Source: Chryseobacterium sp. (GTDB lineage Bacteria > Bacteroidota > Bacteroidia > Flavobacteriales > Weeksellaceae). From it: a stretch of DNA of 13,065 nt. The first letter of the stretch is position 1; each line of letters opens with the position of its first letter. The DNA is taken from the NCBI GenBank assembly GCA_017989575.1, contig JAGNPP010000042.1, forward strand, positions 1 through 13,065, written 5' to 3'. A program made the translations under genes and the position numbers. Under the pieces are notes generated by a model. The model had not been told where the DNA came from, ran no database searches, and saw only the letters and a list, made by a program, of their open reading frames with translations. Positions 1-7,419 of the stretch are shown piece by piece.

Positions 1-17
1 AACGAAATCCTTTTACA

Positions 18-57
18 GAACAAAATTGTTCTTAAATTTATAAACATCAAATTTAAG
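18..57. repeat. Two abutting dyads upstream of the acidic protein gene
   Basis: GAACAA (18-23) and TTGTTC (26-31) form a 6-bp dyad with a 2-base spacer. CTTAAATTT (31-39) and AAATTTAAG (49-57) form a perfect 9-bp inverted repeat with a 9-base spacer. Both lie 20-60 bases before the ATG at 79. They could be an operator or the end of an upstream terminator. AT-rich sequence makes chance dyads common, so this is a weak call. Confidence 0.3.
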
Positions 58-78
58 TAAAAATTAATAAGATTTATT

Positions 79-1437
79 ATGCAAAACTTGCAACATCCAT
101 ACGAAGAAATTTTCGGTGAAATCAAGATTCTTTTGGCAGAATTGTCGGATTCCGATTCCTATGAAAATCTTTTAACCAAAGAAAATCAACTGAATCAGCT
201 TTATCAAAAATTCTCTTTTTTGAAAATTTCAAATGAAATTGGTTTTTCGTCAATCACAAATGAAGTTTTAGAAGTTACTGAAAATCAAGAAACAAACCTT
301 GGTTCTGATTTAATTTCTGTTGAGGAATTTGAGGATGAGAATAAAGTTGCGGAAATCATCGTGGCAGAAACTGAGGTTCACGATATTTTCGATGATGTTC
401 CTGAAGTGGAAGAAGTTCATTTATTTAAAGAAATTGATAAGCAGGAACATTCTCAGGAAAATGTGATTGAGGAGGTTTCTAATTTTGCTGAAATTGAATC
501 TAAAGAAAATGAAGTCGAAGAGGAAAGTCTAGCTGAAGAAATTTCAGTTTTAGAAGATGAATCTGTGGAGGAAGTTTCCAGTTTTTCAGAAATTGATTCT
601 GAGGAAAATGAATTGGTAGAAGAAGTTTCAAACTTCGCTGAAATCGATTCTGAAGAAGAGCAGATTGCAGATGAAATTCAAGCTGAAGATTCTCAAATTG
701 TAGAAAATGAATCTGTTGAATCAGTTTCGAGTTTTAACGAAATTACTTCTGAAGATAATAAGGTTGAGGAAAAAATTGAAGAAAATGAATTTGTTTCTGA
801 AATCGAGGAAAATCTTTTGCAAGACAGTTCTCAGAAACTAGAACCAATGCAAGACAGCCAGTTCTCTTTTGCGATGAATAAAGAAGAAATTCACGCGCCG
901 AAAGAAGAGAATTATGAAGAACGACTTGCAGAAAAGGAAGCTAAACTGAAAGAATTAGAAGAGAACCGCAGAAAAATTGTGGAGCTTTCCAAAAATGCAG
1001 TTCCTCAGGAAAAGCCAAGGCAAGATTACGAAGCGCAAGACGAACATCCGGATAAGAAATTCAAACTCGCAAATATCAAAGGTTTGAAAGTGGCAAAATC
1101 ACTTTTCGATGATGACCATTTGGAAGATATGGAACAACATCAGCCGAAACAAGAATCCGGAAGCCTTTTGAAAAATAATGTGCCGACAGATTATATGGAA
1201 GCGCCAAAACCAAAACCAGAATTCAAGCTCGATTTGAATGACAGAATCGCATTCTCACAACATCTTTTCGACGGAAGTCAAAGTGAATTGAATCAAGTGG
1301 TTACGGTTCTTAATTCTTTTACTTCGCTTGAGAAAGCTCAGGAATTTTTGAGTGATGTCTATTACGAGAGGGACTGGAAGAAAGTGGATAGTTATGCGCA
1401 GAGATTGTGGACTTTGGTGGAGAATAGATTTTTATAA
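79..1437 (+). CDS. Very acidic repeat-containing hypothetical protein
   Basis: I do not recognise a named function for this 452-residue protein. It has no signal peptide or membrane segment, so it is probably cytoplasmic. Residues 1-60 are an ordinary globular-looking start. Residues about 65-250 are extremely rich in Glu, Asp and Ser, with a motif like EEVSxFxEIxSEE at residues 111, 131, 164, 181 and 214. Residues 131-180 and 181-230 align as a 50-residue tandem repeat. Residues 278-305 are a short charged, probably coiled-coil stretch. Residues 384-452 (LDLNDRIAFSQHLFDG onward, ending in RLWTLVENRF) look like a compact helical domain. I believe that tail recurs at the C-termini of Bacteroidota proteins of unknown function. 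The stop at 1435-1437 abuts the rsmI ATG, so the two are probably co-transcribed and translationally coupled. The ATG at 79 has no Shine-Dalgarno sequence, as is usual in this phylum. Confidence 0.85.
   Translation: MQNLQHPYEEIFGEIKILLAELSDSDSYENLLTKENQLNQLYQKFSFLKISNEIGFSSITNEVLEVTENQETNLGSDLISVEEFEDENKVAEIIVAETEVHDIFDDVPEVEEVHLFKEIDKQEHSQENVIEEVSNFAEIESKENEVEEESLAEEISVLEDESVEEVSSFSEIDSEENELVEEVSNFAEIDSEEEQIADEIQAEDSQIVENESVESVSSFNEITSEDNKVEEKIEENEFVSEIEENLLQDSSQKLEPMQDSQFSFAMNKEEIHAPKEENYEERLAEKEAKLKELEENRRKIVELSKNAVPQEKPRQDYEAQDEHPDKKFKLANIKGLKVAKSLFDDDHLEDMEQHQPKQESGSLLKNNVPTDYMEAPKPKPEFKLDLNDRIAFSQHLFDGSQSELNQVVTVLNSFTSLEKAQEFLSDVYYERDWKKVDSYAQRLWTLVENRFL
469..768 (+). repeat. Two-copy tandem repeat of 150 bp within the acidic protein gene
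   Basis: Bases 469-618 and 619-768 encode two consecutive 50-residue units (residues 131-180 and 181-230). Each unit starts EEVSNFAEI and carries a second, related motif (EEVSSFSEIDSEEN in the first copy, ESVSSFNEITSEDN in the second) 33 residues later. The copies have diverged at many positions, so the duplication is old or under relaxed constraint. It is in frame, and nothing suggests a mobile element. Confidence 0.75.
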
Positions 1438-2109
1438 ATGAGTGGAATTTTATATTTCGTACCAACGCCAATCGGGAATCTGGAAGATATGACTTTCCGT
1501 GCGGTAAAAGTACTGAAAGAAGTAGATTATATTTTGTGCGAAGACACCAGAACTTCGGGATTTCTCTTGAAGCATTATGAGATTTCAAAACCTTTGAAGT
1601 CTTATCATTTGCACAATGAGCACAATATGACGGAGAAAGTCATTAATGATTTGGAAAACGGCCAAACGATTGCGATTATCACCGACGCAGGAACACCAGG
1701 AATTTCCGACCCAGGATATCTCTTGGCGAAAGCTTGTGCGGATAAAGATTTGGAAATGATTTGTTTGCCTGGCGCAACAGCCTTTGTTCCGGCACTTGTA
1801 GTTTCCGGATTACCGAATCACGATTTCTATTTCGCAGGATTTCTTCCACAGAAAAAAGGACGACAAACTAAACTGAAACAACTGGCAGAAGAAAAGAAAA
1901 CCATCATTCTTTATGAAAGTCCGCATAAAATCAACACGACTTTAGAACAAATCAAAGAATTCTTCGGCGATGAGACCAAAGTCAGCTTAAGCAGAGAGAT
2001 TTCAAAGAAATTTGAGGAAACAAAACGAGGCAATATTGATGAGTTAATTGCATTCTCGAAAAGCAAAACTTTGAAAGGCGAGATTGTTTTGATTGTGAAT
2101 AATTCTTAA
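1438..2109 (+). CDS. rsmI: 16S rRNA (cytidine(1402)-2'-O)-methyltransferase RsmI
   Basis: RsmI uses S-adenosylmethionine to methylate the 2'-O-ribose of C1402 in 16S rRNA, at the ribosomal P-site, where it helps decoding fidelity. The 223-residue product has the SAM-dependent tetrapyrrole-methylase fold signatures: VPTPIGNLED at residues 8-17, CEDTRTS at 34-40, ITDAGTPGISDPG at 81-93, PGATA at 111-115 and YESPHK at 159-164. E. coli RsmI is about 286 residues. This one ends right after the catalytic fold and lacks the small C-terminal helical domain, which I believe is usual in Flavobacteriia. The ATG at 1438 follows the stop of the acidic protein gene with no gap, giving a two-gene unit. The -33 element assigned to fabG lies inside its last codons. 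Confidence 0.96.
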   Translation: MSGILYFVPTPIGNLEDMTFRAVKVLKEVDYILCEDTRTSGFLLKHYEISKPLKSYHLHNEHNMTEKVINDLENGQTIAIITDAGTPGISDPGYLLAKACADKDLEMICLPGATAFVPALVVSGLPNHDFYFAGFLPQKKGRQTKLKQLAEEKKTIILYESPHKINTTLEQIKEFFGDETKVSLSREISKKFEETKRGNIDELIAFSKSKTLKGEIVLIVNNS

Positions 2110-2122
2110 AATACTATTTTTG
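2093..2122 (+). promoter_or_regulatory. Bacteroidota-type promoter for fabG
   Basis: TATTTTTG at 2115-2122 fits the -7 consensus TAnnTTTG exactly. A TTG at 2093-2095 lies 19 bases upstream in the -33 position, inside the end of rsmI. Transcription would start around 2127-2130, leaving a leader of about 25 bases before the fabG ATG at 2154. No Shine-Dalgarno sequence is visible. Confidence 0.65.
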
Positions 2123-2153
2123 CCATAACAAATAGAAAATACGATACAACTAT

Positions 2154-2897
2154 ATGGGACTATTAGAAGGAAAAGTTGCAATCATTACAGGTGCAACCAG
2201 AGGAATCGGAAGAGGAATTGCTGAAGTTTTTGCCAAAGAAGGAGCAAAGATTGCATTCACTTACGCCGGTTCTGTTGAGAAAGCCAAAGAATTGGAAGCA
2301 GAATTGAGCAAAACGACTCAAATCAAAGGTTATCAGTCAGATGCGTCAGATTATGATGCCGCTCAAAAATTGGTAGACGATGTTTTGGCAGAATTCGGAG
2401 CGATTGATATTTTGGTAAACAACGCTGGAATCACGCGTGACAATTTGTTGATGAGAATGTCAAAAGACGATTGGGACACGATTATCAAAGTGAATCTGGA
2501 CTCAGTTTTCAACCTGACCAAAGCCGTTATCAAACCAATGATGAAAGCCAAATCTGGCTCTATCATCAATATGACTTCCGTGGTTGGTGTGAAAGGAAAT
2601 GCTGGACAAGCAAACTACGCTGCTTCCAAAGCTGGTGTTATTGGTTTCACAAAATCCATTGCCTTGGAATTAGGTTCCAGAAACATCCGTTGCAACGCCA
2701 TCGCACCAGGTTTCATCGAAACTGAGATGACCGCTGCATTAGACGAAAAAACAGTTCAAAACTGGAGAGACGGGATTCCATTGAAACGTGGCGGACAGCC
2801 CGAAGACGTGGCAAATGCCTGCGTTTTCTTCGGTAGCAATATGTCATCCTACATCTCCGGCCAAGTCCTGAATGTAGACGGCGGAATGTTGACTTAA
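2154..2897 (+). CDS. fabG: 3-oxoacyl-[acyl-carrier-protein] reductase FabG
   Basis: FabG catalyses the NADPH-dependent reduction of 3-oxoacyl-ACP to (R)-3-hydroxyacyl-ACP, the first reduction in each cycle of type II fatty acid synthesis in the cytoplasm. The 247-residue protein is a classical short-chain dehydrogenase. It has the Rossmann cofactor motif TGATRGIG at 12-19, NNAG at 89-92, and the catalytic tetrad N114, S142, Y155, K159 (YAASK at 155-159). It also has the PGFIETEM segment at 185-192 and the C-terminal SGQVLNVDGG at 235-244. Length and motifs are those of FabG rather than a generic sugar or steroid dehydrogenase. The gene has its own promoter overlapping the end of rsmI and a hairpin terminator after the stop, so it is probably monocistronic. 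Confidence 0.95.
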   Translation: MGLLEGKVAIITGATRGIGRGIAEVFAKEGAKIAFTYAGSVEKAKELEAELSKTTQIKGYQSDASDYDAAQKLVDDVLAEFGAIDILVNNAGITRDNLLMRMSKDDWDTIIKVNLDSVFNLTKAVIKPMMKAKSGSIINMTSVVGVKGNAGQANYAASKAGVIGFTKSIALELGSRNIRCNAIAPGFIETEMTAALDEKTVQNWRDGIPLKRGGQPEDVANACVFFGSNMSSYISGQVLNVDGGMLT

Positions 2898-2920
2898 AAC
2901 ATTGATAATAAAAACATTAC

Positions 2921-2957
2921 AAAGGCTTTTGACTCGTTCAGGAGCCTTTTCTTTTTT
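2921..2957 (+). terminator. Rho-independent terminator after fabG
   Basis: AAAGGCT (2921-2927) pairs with AGCCTTT (2943-2949) around a loop that may close further by G-U pairs. A T-rich run interrupted by one C follows to 2957. It begins 24 bases after the fabG stop at 2895-2897. Confidence 0.75.
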
Positions 2958-3011
2958 AGCAGCAAGATGCTACGATTTCTTTTCACCATTGCAACCCGCT
3001 ATCCACTATAT

Positions 3012-3076
3012 CTTTTTTGTAATTGCGAACGGCGGAAAGTTCTTCGATCCACATTATCACCGCAATTACAAAAAAG
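3012..3076. repeat. 16-bp perfect inverted repeat, possible dispersed intergenic element
   Basis: CTTTTTTGTAATTGCG (3012-3027) is the exact reverse complement of 3061-3076, with a 33-base spacer. The surrounding sequence, roughly 2980-3110, contains GCAACCCGCTATCC before the hairpin and TATCGGGGCTA after it. From memory, similar blocks recur between genes in Chryseobacterium and related genomes, often mis-annotated as short ORFs. The only open frames across it start at TTG inside the fabG terminator or run antisense through the next terminator, so I do not call a gene. It could be a small palindromic mobile repeat, a structured RNA or a transcript-end structure. The inverted repeat is certain; its nature is not. 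Confidence 0.6.
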
Positions 3077-3211
3077 GATGCCGTTCCTATCGGGGCTATG
3101 TTGAGGTTTTCTATTATCTTTCGAGGATGATTGTGGTAGATATCTTCGAATTTTAAAACCTATATTGCCTTGTTTGGAATTTAAGAAGCAGAAAATATGA
3201 CATATTAAAAC

Positions 3212-3245
3212 AAAAAAGCGTCCCGAAAATTTCGAGACGCTTTTC
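3212..3245 (-). terminator. Hairpin terminator of the secreted propeller gene
   Basis: AAAAGCGTC (3214-3222) pairs with GACGCTTTT (3236-3244), and CGAAA/TTTCG inside can extend the stem. Read on the minus strand, the GC-rich stem is followed by a run of T, 19 bases after the stop of the minus-strand gene ending at 3263. The A/T tracts on both sides mean it could also stop transcription arriving from the left. Confidence 0.8.
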
Positions 3246-3262
3246 AAATTATGAAGATAGAT

Positions 3263-5554
3263 TTATTTCTTAATGATTTTCTTGCTCACAAGACTGTTGT
3301 CAGAAGTCACAATTCGAAGAACGTAAACACCTTTTGGAAGCTGAGAAACATTGATTTCGTTTTTGTTGCTTTCCAATAGTTTTTTGCCATTCATATCGTA
3401 CAACGATGCTGATTTCAGATTCTTGCTGTCAATTTTTACAATGTCAACAACTGGATTTGGGTAAACCAAAATTTTTGCTTTTTCTGATGGAACTTCATTA
3501 TTTGCAAGAACGTCAAGATTCAAATTGTAGCCCAAAAGACCGATGTCAAAACTTGCGATGTAGATGTAAGCTTTTTTGTCGGAGAAATCAATCGTTATCG
3601 AATTGGTTTCCGCTTGCAAAGTCTCGTCTCTATCAACAATTTTCCAACTTTCACCATTGTTCACAGAATAATGGATGTTGAAAATATCATCTTGACTCGT
3701 GTAAGTTGTTGCAATCAAAACGCCAGTATTAACGTCAGAATAAGCCACTTGGTTTGCAACAAAATTTGAAACATTGGTCCAAGTCAATCCTTTGTCAACA
3801 GAAGTGAAAACGCCCGCAGAAGTTCCTATCGCCAAACGATTGGTATTGTTAAGATCTTGCGTGATGTCGAAGATTGAAGTCTCCGGCGTAATTTCGTTTC
3901 CGATTGTAACAGGCGTCCAAGTCTCTCCGCCATCGTTTGTCAAATAAACTTCGGATCCAATCAGAATAAAAAATTCATTCGAAATATTATTTGGATGCAA
4001 TAATTTAAAAACTGGATTTTGTGTAGGCAAAGGAATATTAGTAACAACAATGTTATTTTCGTCGTTGAAATTAATCTTATTCAACTCACCTTGACCCCAA
4101 TTACTAAATGTTGTCAAAACTTGATTAGTAACCTGAGGATCTGGAATCACATTCGTTAAACCAGCAGAAAAAGTGGCGAGAATTGATTTGAAATTGGCGC
4201 CAAAATCATCACTTACAGATAACGTCGCTCCCATAAATCCACCTTCGAAAGAATAAACACGGCCTTCTTTTTTAGAATCTGAAAGATATGCTGTTCCACC
4301 GCTGTTGCTTACAATATTAAGCGGTACGATGTTGTGAGGAGTTTCAGAATTGTCTGCAAGATTTCTGTGGACAAAACCACCTTGAACATTGTAATATAAA
4401 TGTTTTGAAGTCTCATTTTCAAAGAAGTTCACACGGCCTGTAGAACTGTAAAATGGCGTTTGAACTTGAGTCAAAGTTTCTGCATTATCAGAAGAAAACA
4501 AAGGTTTGTAATTCGCCGTGATGAACAATTCTCCTTCTTTGTAAGGATTGAAACTCGCCTTGATTCCGTAATAATAAGTGTCCAAATTATCGTAAGGATA
4601 TTCTACATTTTGCCAAGTATTTCCGCCATCTTTTGTCGAGATGATCTCATCTTCTTCCAAAACGATCACGTGCTTTGTATCGTGCGGATTGAATTTGATT
4701 GCGATGATGTCATTTAGGATTCCATTGGTTCCAAACGTGATGTTTTTATCTTCCCAAGTTTCGCCACCATCTTTAGAATGATGCACTTTTTCCGGCGCCA
4801 TTCCGAAGCTGATTCCTGTTCCAACATAGATTTCGATTGGATCTTTTGGATTGAATTCCAAAGTGCTCAAAACGCTTCCAGATAATTTTTCTGTGAAAGT
4901 GTCTCCAGCGTCATTAGAAATCATCAATCCTCCTGAAACGCCCTCGCTTCCGTTGGCAAGGTAGATTGTGTTTTTGTCAGTAGGTGCAAATGCTACATAA
5001 CTTGTGATGATGTTGCTGTTGTCATCGGCAGAAAAATAGATTTCTTTCCAGTTTGTTCCGCCATCGGTTGTTGTGTAAACGCGGTTGGCAGTTCCCCAAC
5101 CAAAAGGAAATTGAGAACTGATGATTAAATTATCTTTGTCACTTTCGAAAAAGTTATAAGCACTCACATATGGAACTTCCGATGGATTTGGTAATGTGTA
5201 AGTCTTTACAATACTTTTGGTTGGAATATCCAAAATATGCAAAACGCCAACACCATATTTTACAGTGGTGAAGGAAAGAAAGCTTCCGTCCTTACTGATA
5301 TTCAGTTTTGAAATACTTACGCCTCCGCCAATTTCTGGAAGAGAATAGAAAACTTCCCAAGTATTTCCGTTGTCTTTCGAAACCACAATGTGACTCGAAA
5401 TTGTGATGGCGTAAATTGTGTTTTGTTCTTGTACGCTGTAAGTAAGGTCGAAGATTCTTCCGAACTCGTTCTTTCCCAAAACGTCAATTTGGGCGTTGGC
5501 ATTGGTCGCGAAAAGTGCAAACAAAAGGCCAGCTAAAACAGTAAATTTTCTCAT
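3263..5554 (-). CDS. Exported Asp-box (BNR/sortilin-like) propeller protein with type IX sorting domain
   Basis: This 763-residue protein should be exported by Sec, cross the outer membrane by the type IX secretion system, and then be surface-attached or released. Its substrate is unknown. MRKFTVLAGLLFALFATNANA at residues 1-21 is a signal peptide cleaved before Q22. Asp-box motifs (S/T-x-D-x-G-x-x-W) lie at about 59, 162, 213, 260, 307, 448, 539, 585 and 630, with a degenerate one near 354, as in sortilin/VPS10 or BNR-type beta-propellers. Residues 689-763 are a type A sorting domain with YPNP at 698-701, an SLYDMNGKKL segment, LPKGVYVLRI and a basic KKIIKK end. No sialidase catalytic set is evident, so I do not call an enzyme. 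I chose the ATG at 5552-5554 because it starts the signal peptide. An in-frame start 14 codons upstream lies before the likely promoter. Confidence 0.88.
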   Translation of the reverse strand: MRKFTVLAGLLFALFATNANAQIDVLGKNEFGRIFDLTYSVQEQNTIYAITISSHIVVSKDNGNTWEVFYSLPEIGGGVSISKLNISKDGSFLSFTTVKYGVGVLHILDIPTKSIVKTYTLPNPSEVPYVSAYNFFESDKDNLIISSQFPFGWGTANRVYTTTDGGTNWKEIYFSADDNSNIITSYVAFAPTDKNTIYLANGSEGVSGGLMISNDAGDTFTEKLSGSVLSTLEFNPKDPIEIYVGTGISFGMAPEKVHHSKDGGETWEDKNITFGTNGILNDIIAIKFNPHDTKHVIVLEEDEIISTKDGGNTWQNVEYPYDNLDTYYYGIKASFNPYKEGELFITANYKPLFSSDNAETLTQVQTPFYSSTGRVNFFENETSKHLYYNVQGGFVHRNLADNSETPHNIVPLNIVSNSGGTAYLSDSKKEGRVYSFEGGFMGATLSVSDDFGANFKSILATFSAGLTNVIPDPQVTNQVLTTFSNWGQGELNKINFNDENNIVVTNIPLPTQNPVFKLLHPNNISNEFFILIGSEVYLTNDGGETWTPVTIGNEITPETSIFDITQDLNNTNRLAIGTSAGVFTSVDKGLTWTNVSNFVANQVAYSDVNTGVLIATTYTSQDDIFNIHYSVNNGESWKIVDRDETLQAETNSITIDFSDKKAYIYIASFDIGLLGYNLNLDVLANNEVPSEKAKILVYPNPVVDIVKIDSKNLKSASLYDMNGKKLLESNKNEINVSQLPKGVYVLRIVTSDNSLVSKKIIKK

Positions 5555-5571
5555 ATATCTAATTTTATACT

Positions 5572-5601
5572 CAAATGTTGTGATAAAAATTAGCAATACA
5601 A
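5572..5601 (-). promoter_or_regulatory. Probable promoter of the secreted propeller gene
   Basis: Read on the minus strand, TTG (5601-5599) is followed after 19 bases by AACATTTG (5579-5572), seven of eight positions of the -7 consensus TAnnTTTG. Transcription would start near 5565, just before the ATG at 5554, which supports that start. Confidence 0.45.
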
Positions 5602-5655
5602 AAATTAACGGCGGAAATAGTAGGACGAGCGTTCAGAAATAGTGTGACAAATTAG

Positions 5656-6531
5656 CTAAACTCCTGTAATATAGTTATATAGGTCAATGTTGTCATCTTG
5701 TTCCATTTTCTTGATAATACGCTCTTTTCGCTTCCTGCAAGCCTCGGTTGTGATGCTCAAAAGGGACGAAATTTCCTTCATCGACAAGTTCATATAAACG
5801 TAGGAAAGAAACCGAATATCATTAGAATTAAGATCCGGATGAAGTGTTTTGATTTTCGAAATAAAGCCTTGATTCACCTCTTCGAAATGAATGAAAAAAC
5901 TTTCTTCTTCCCGGCTTTGTCTCTGGAAAATCTTAAGTTGCTTAATGATGTTGCTGACGTCCTGATTCTCAAAATCATCTGTTTGGCGGGAAAGCGTTCT
6001 CACCAGATCATCGATCAATTCTATTTTTGTGGTAAGTTGAAGCGCTTTGGTTGTAAGTTTCCGATTCTTGGCTTCGATTTCATTTTTATATTTTTCCTCT
6101 TCCAATAATGCCAGAACTTCTTTTTCTTTCAATTGATTTTCAAGGATTTCCTTATTCTTTTTCTCTTTTTCAAGTTCCAGTTTTGCGATTTCCGCATTGC
6201 TTTGTTCAATGATTTTCTGTTGTTTATTTTTAACAATGCTGTTTCTCAACGCCCAGAAAACAATCACAAATACAAAAATGGCGAGCAAAATTCCCTTGAT
6301 GAAAAATGAACGTTCGGTTGTCAATTTTTCCTGACTTTCTGCCAGATTTTTCTGTGAATTTTGAAGTTCAAATTTGATTTTACTATTCTCGAAAAGCTGT
6401 CCATTCTTGATTTTATTCACAGAATCTTTGATGACCATAATGGAATCTTTGTAAGAAACGGCGCGCTCAATATTGTTCTCTTTTTTTGTATAAATTGCTG
6501 AACTTCTCAAAAATATTCTCTTTGAAATCAT
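5656..6531 (-). pseudogene. Membrane helix, coiled coil and HTH fragment of the broken regulator
   Basis: This fragment has an ATG at 6529-6531, but its first 17 or so residues are an out-of-frame reading of the TPR region. Genuine homology begins near ENNIERAV (residue 18). Then come a membrane helix at about 77-95 (FIKGILLAIFVFVIVFWAL), a long charged coiled coil at about 103-175, and a LuxR/GerE-like helix-turn-helix at about 229-276 (TLHPDLNSNDIRFLSYVYMN, then EISSLLSITTEACRKRKERI). If translated alone it would be a membrane-anchored DNA-binding piece without its sensor. The stop is 101 bases before the start of the propeller gene on the same strand. Confidence 0.75.
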
Positions 6532-7144
6532 AATTTAGATTGCTCGCTTCTGCCAATTTCAAATAATGAAAAGACTTCTGCAAATCATTTTTTTGTTCCG
6601 CAATGGTGGAAAGATTATAGAAAATTTGGGTTTTATATTCCGAATGTTCGACTCCGTTTAGCTTTGGCAAAAGTTCGGTAGAGATTTTTTCGGCTTCATC
6701 AAATTGCTTAAGATTCACAAGCGTTTCGACATAAGTGGACTTCGCTAACAAATAATAGGGCGAATCTACAGTGAGCTTCAAAGCTTCATCAATATACTTT
6801 TTTGCAGTCTTGTAATCTTTCTTTTCGTTGGAAACTATGGTAAGATTGATGGCGTATAATCCTTTGGAAATGTTGTTGTTAACCTTCCCTGCGAGTTCGT
6901 ACGCTTTGGTAAAATATTCTTCTGCTTTATCTTGTTTTTTGTCTCGGGAATAGAGAATCGCAATGTTGTTGAGAACTGTCATTTCCGATTTTTCATCCAA
7001 ATGAGCAACGGCAATTTTGTAGGCGTCAAGATAATTGTTGAGCGCTTCGCCGTAGTCCAATCGCATATAATAATTCGCGCCAATGTTGTTCGTAGCCAAG
7101 AATTCCTCTCGATACCATTTATTTTCCTGAGCTATTTTTCGGGT
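6467..7144 (-). pseudogene. TPR fragment of the broken regulator
   Basis: This is the open stretch after the in-frame stop. It encodes about five tetratricopeptide-like helix pairs, for example NNIGANYYMRLDYGEALNNY, NNIAILYSRDKKQDKAEEYF, VETLVNLKQFDEAEKIS and YNLSTIAEQKNDLQKSFHYL. It ends at TGA 6467-6469 after the A-run frameshift. The only starts near its beginning are weak ones such as TTG at 7097-7099, so it is unlikely to be made as an independent exported protein because the signal peptide lies before the stop. Confidence 0.75.
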
Positions 7145-7396
7145 TTATTTGGCGTAATCCTTTTTGTTCATCGCTTCCACACCTTCAATGATCATTTTCT
7201 CGCAATCTTTCTGGTCGATGGCGAAAATCTGAAAAGGCAACAAAAGCAGAAATAGTATGAAAACTAAATTTCTACGAAAACACTTTGGAATCATTTACTT
7301 TTTTGGCTAAAAACAAGTAAAGATAATAAAGATTTCCATTTATCATTTCCGAAACGATATCTTTCATAATAATATCGGATTATCATTACAAAAACC

Positions 7397-7404
7397 TAAA
7401 TTTG
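7397..7404 (+). promoter_or_regulatory. -7 element for pyrD
   Basis: TAAATTTG matches the Bacteroidota -7 consensus TAnnTTTG exactly, 15 bases before the pyrD ATG at 7420. No good TTG is found at the -33 spacing. The leader would be very short. The 125-base gap to the divergent regulator also holds CGATAT (7355-7360) facing ATATCG (7372-7377), a weak dyad. Confidence 0.5.
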
Positions 7405-7419
7405 TAAAACTTTTCTCCG

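Larger units (their letters stand above)
5656..7294 (-). pseudogene. Disrupted TPR-coiled coil-HTH sensor regulator
   Basis: Joined end to end, this is one gene of the flavobacterial TPR regulator type: signal peptide, periplasmic TPR repeats, one membrane helix, cytoplasmic coiled coil and a C-terminal LuxR-like helix-turn-helix. It starts at ATG 7292-7294 with MIPKCFRRNLVFILFLLLLP and continues QIFA, an export signal, then MNKKDYAK. TAA at 7145-7147 then stops the frame, and the same frame resumes at once as TRKIAQENKWYREEF and runs into the TPRs. About six residues expected between DYAK and RKIA seem missing, suggesting a small deletion that created the stop. The second lesion is at the seven-base A run (plus-strand T at 6481-6487). 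Removing one A joins FSNLYKK to ENNIERAVSYKDSI and restores the frame through to the HTH. Two independent lesions make a true pseudogene more likely than sequencing error. No intact copy lies in the window. Confidence 0.82.

Noticed and set aside
2902..3156. Possible 84-residue plus-strand gene after fabG
   Set aside because: It starts at TTG just before the fabG terminator, reads through that hairpin and the 16-bp inverted repeat, and gives an unconvincing protein.
2999..3247. Possible 82-residue minus-strand gene
   Set aside because: It begins inside the propeller gene's terminator and reads antisense across the inverted repeat; the translation has no family-like features.
3263..5554. Sialidase or glycosidase call from the Asp-boxes
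   Set aside because: Asp-boxes occur in many propellers, and no sialidase arginine triad or acid/base set could be placed.
5555..5596. Start of the propeller gene 14 codons further upstream
   Set aside because: It would put charged and aromatic residues before a clean signal peptide, and it lies upstream of the predicted transcription start near 5565.
5698..6108. Plus-strand frame of 136 residues
   Set aside because: It is antisense to the coiled-coil and HTH part of the regulator, which has clear domain features on the minus strand.
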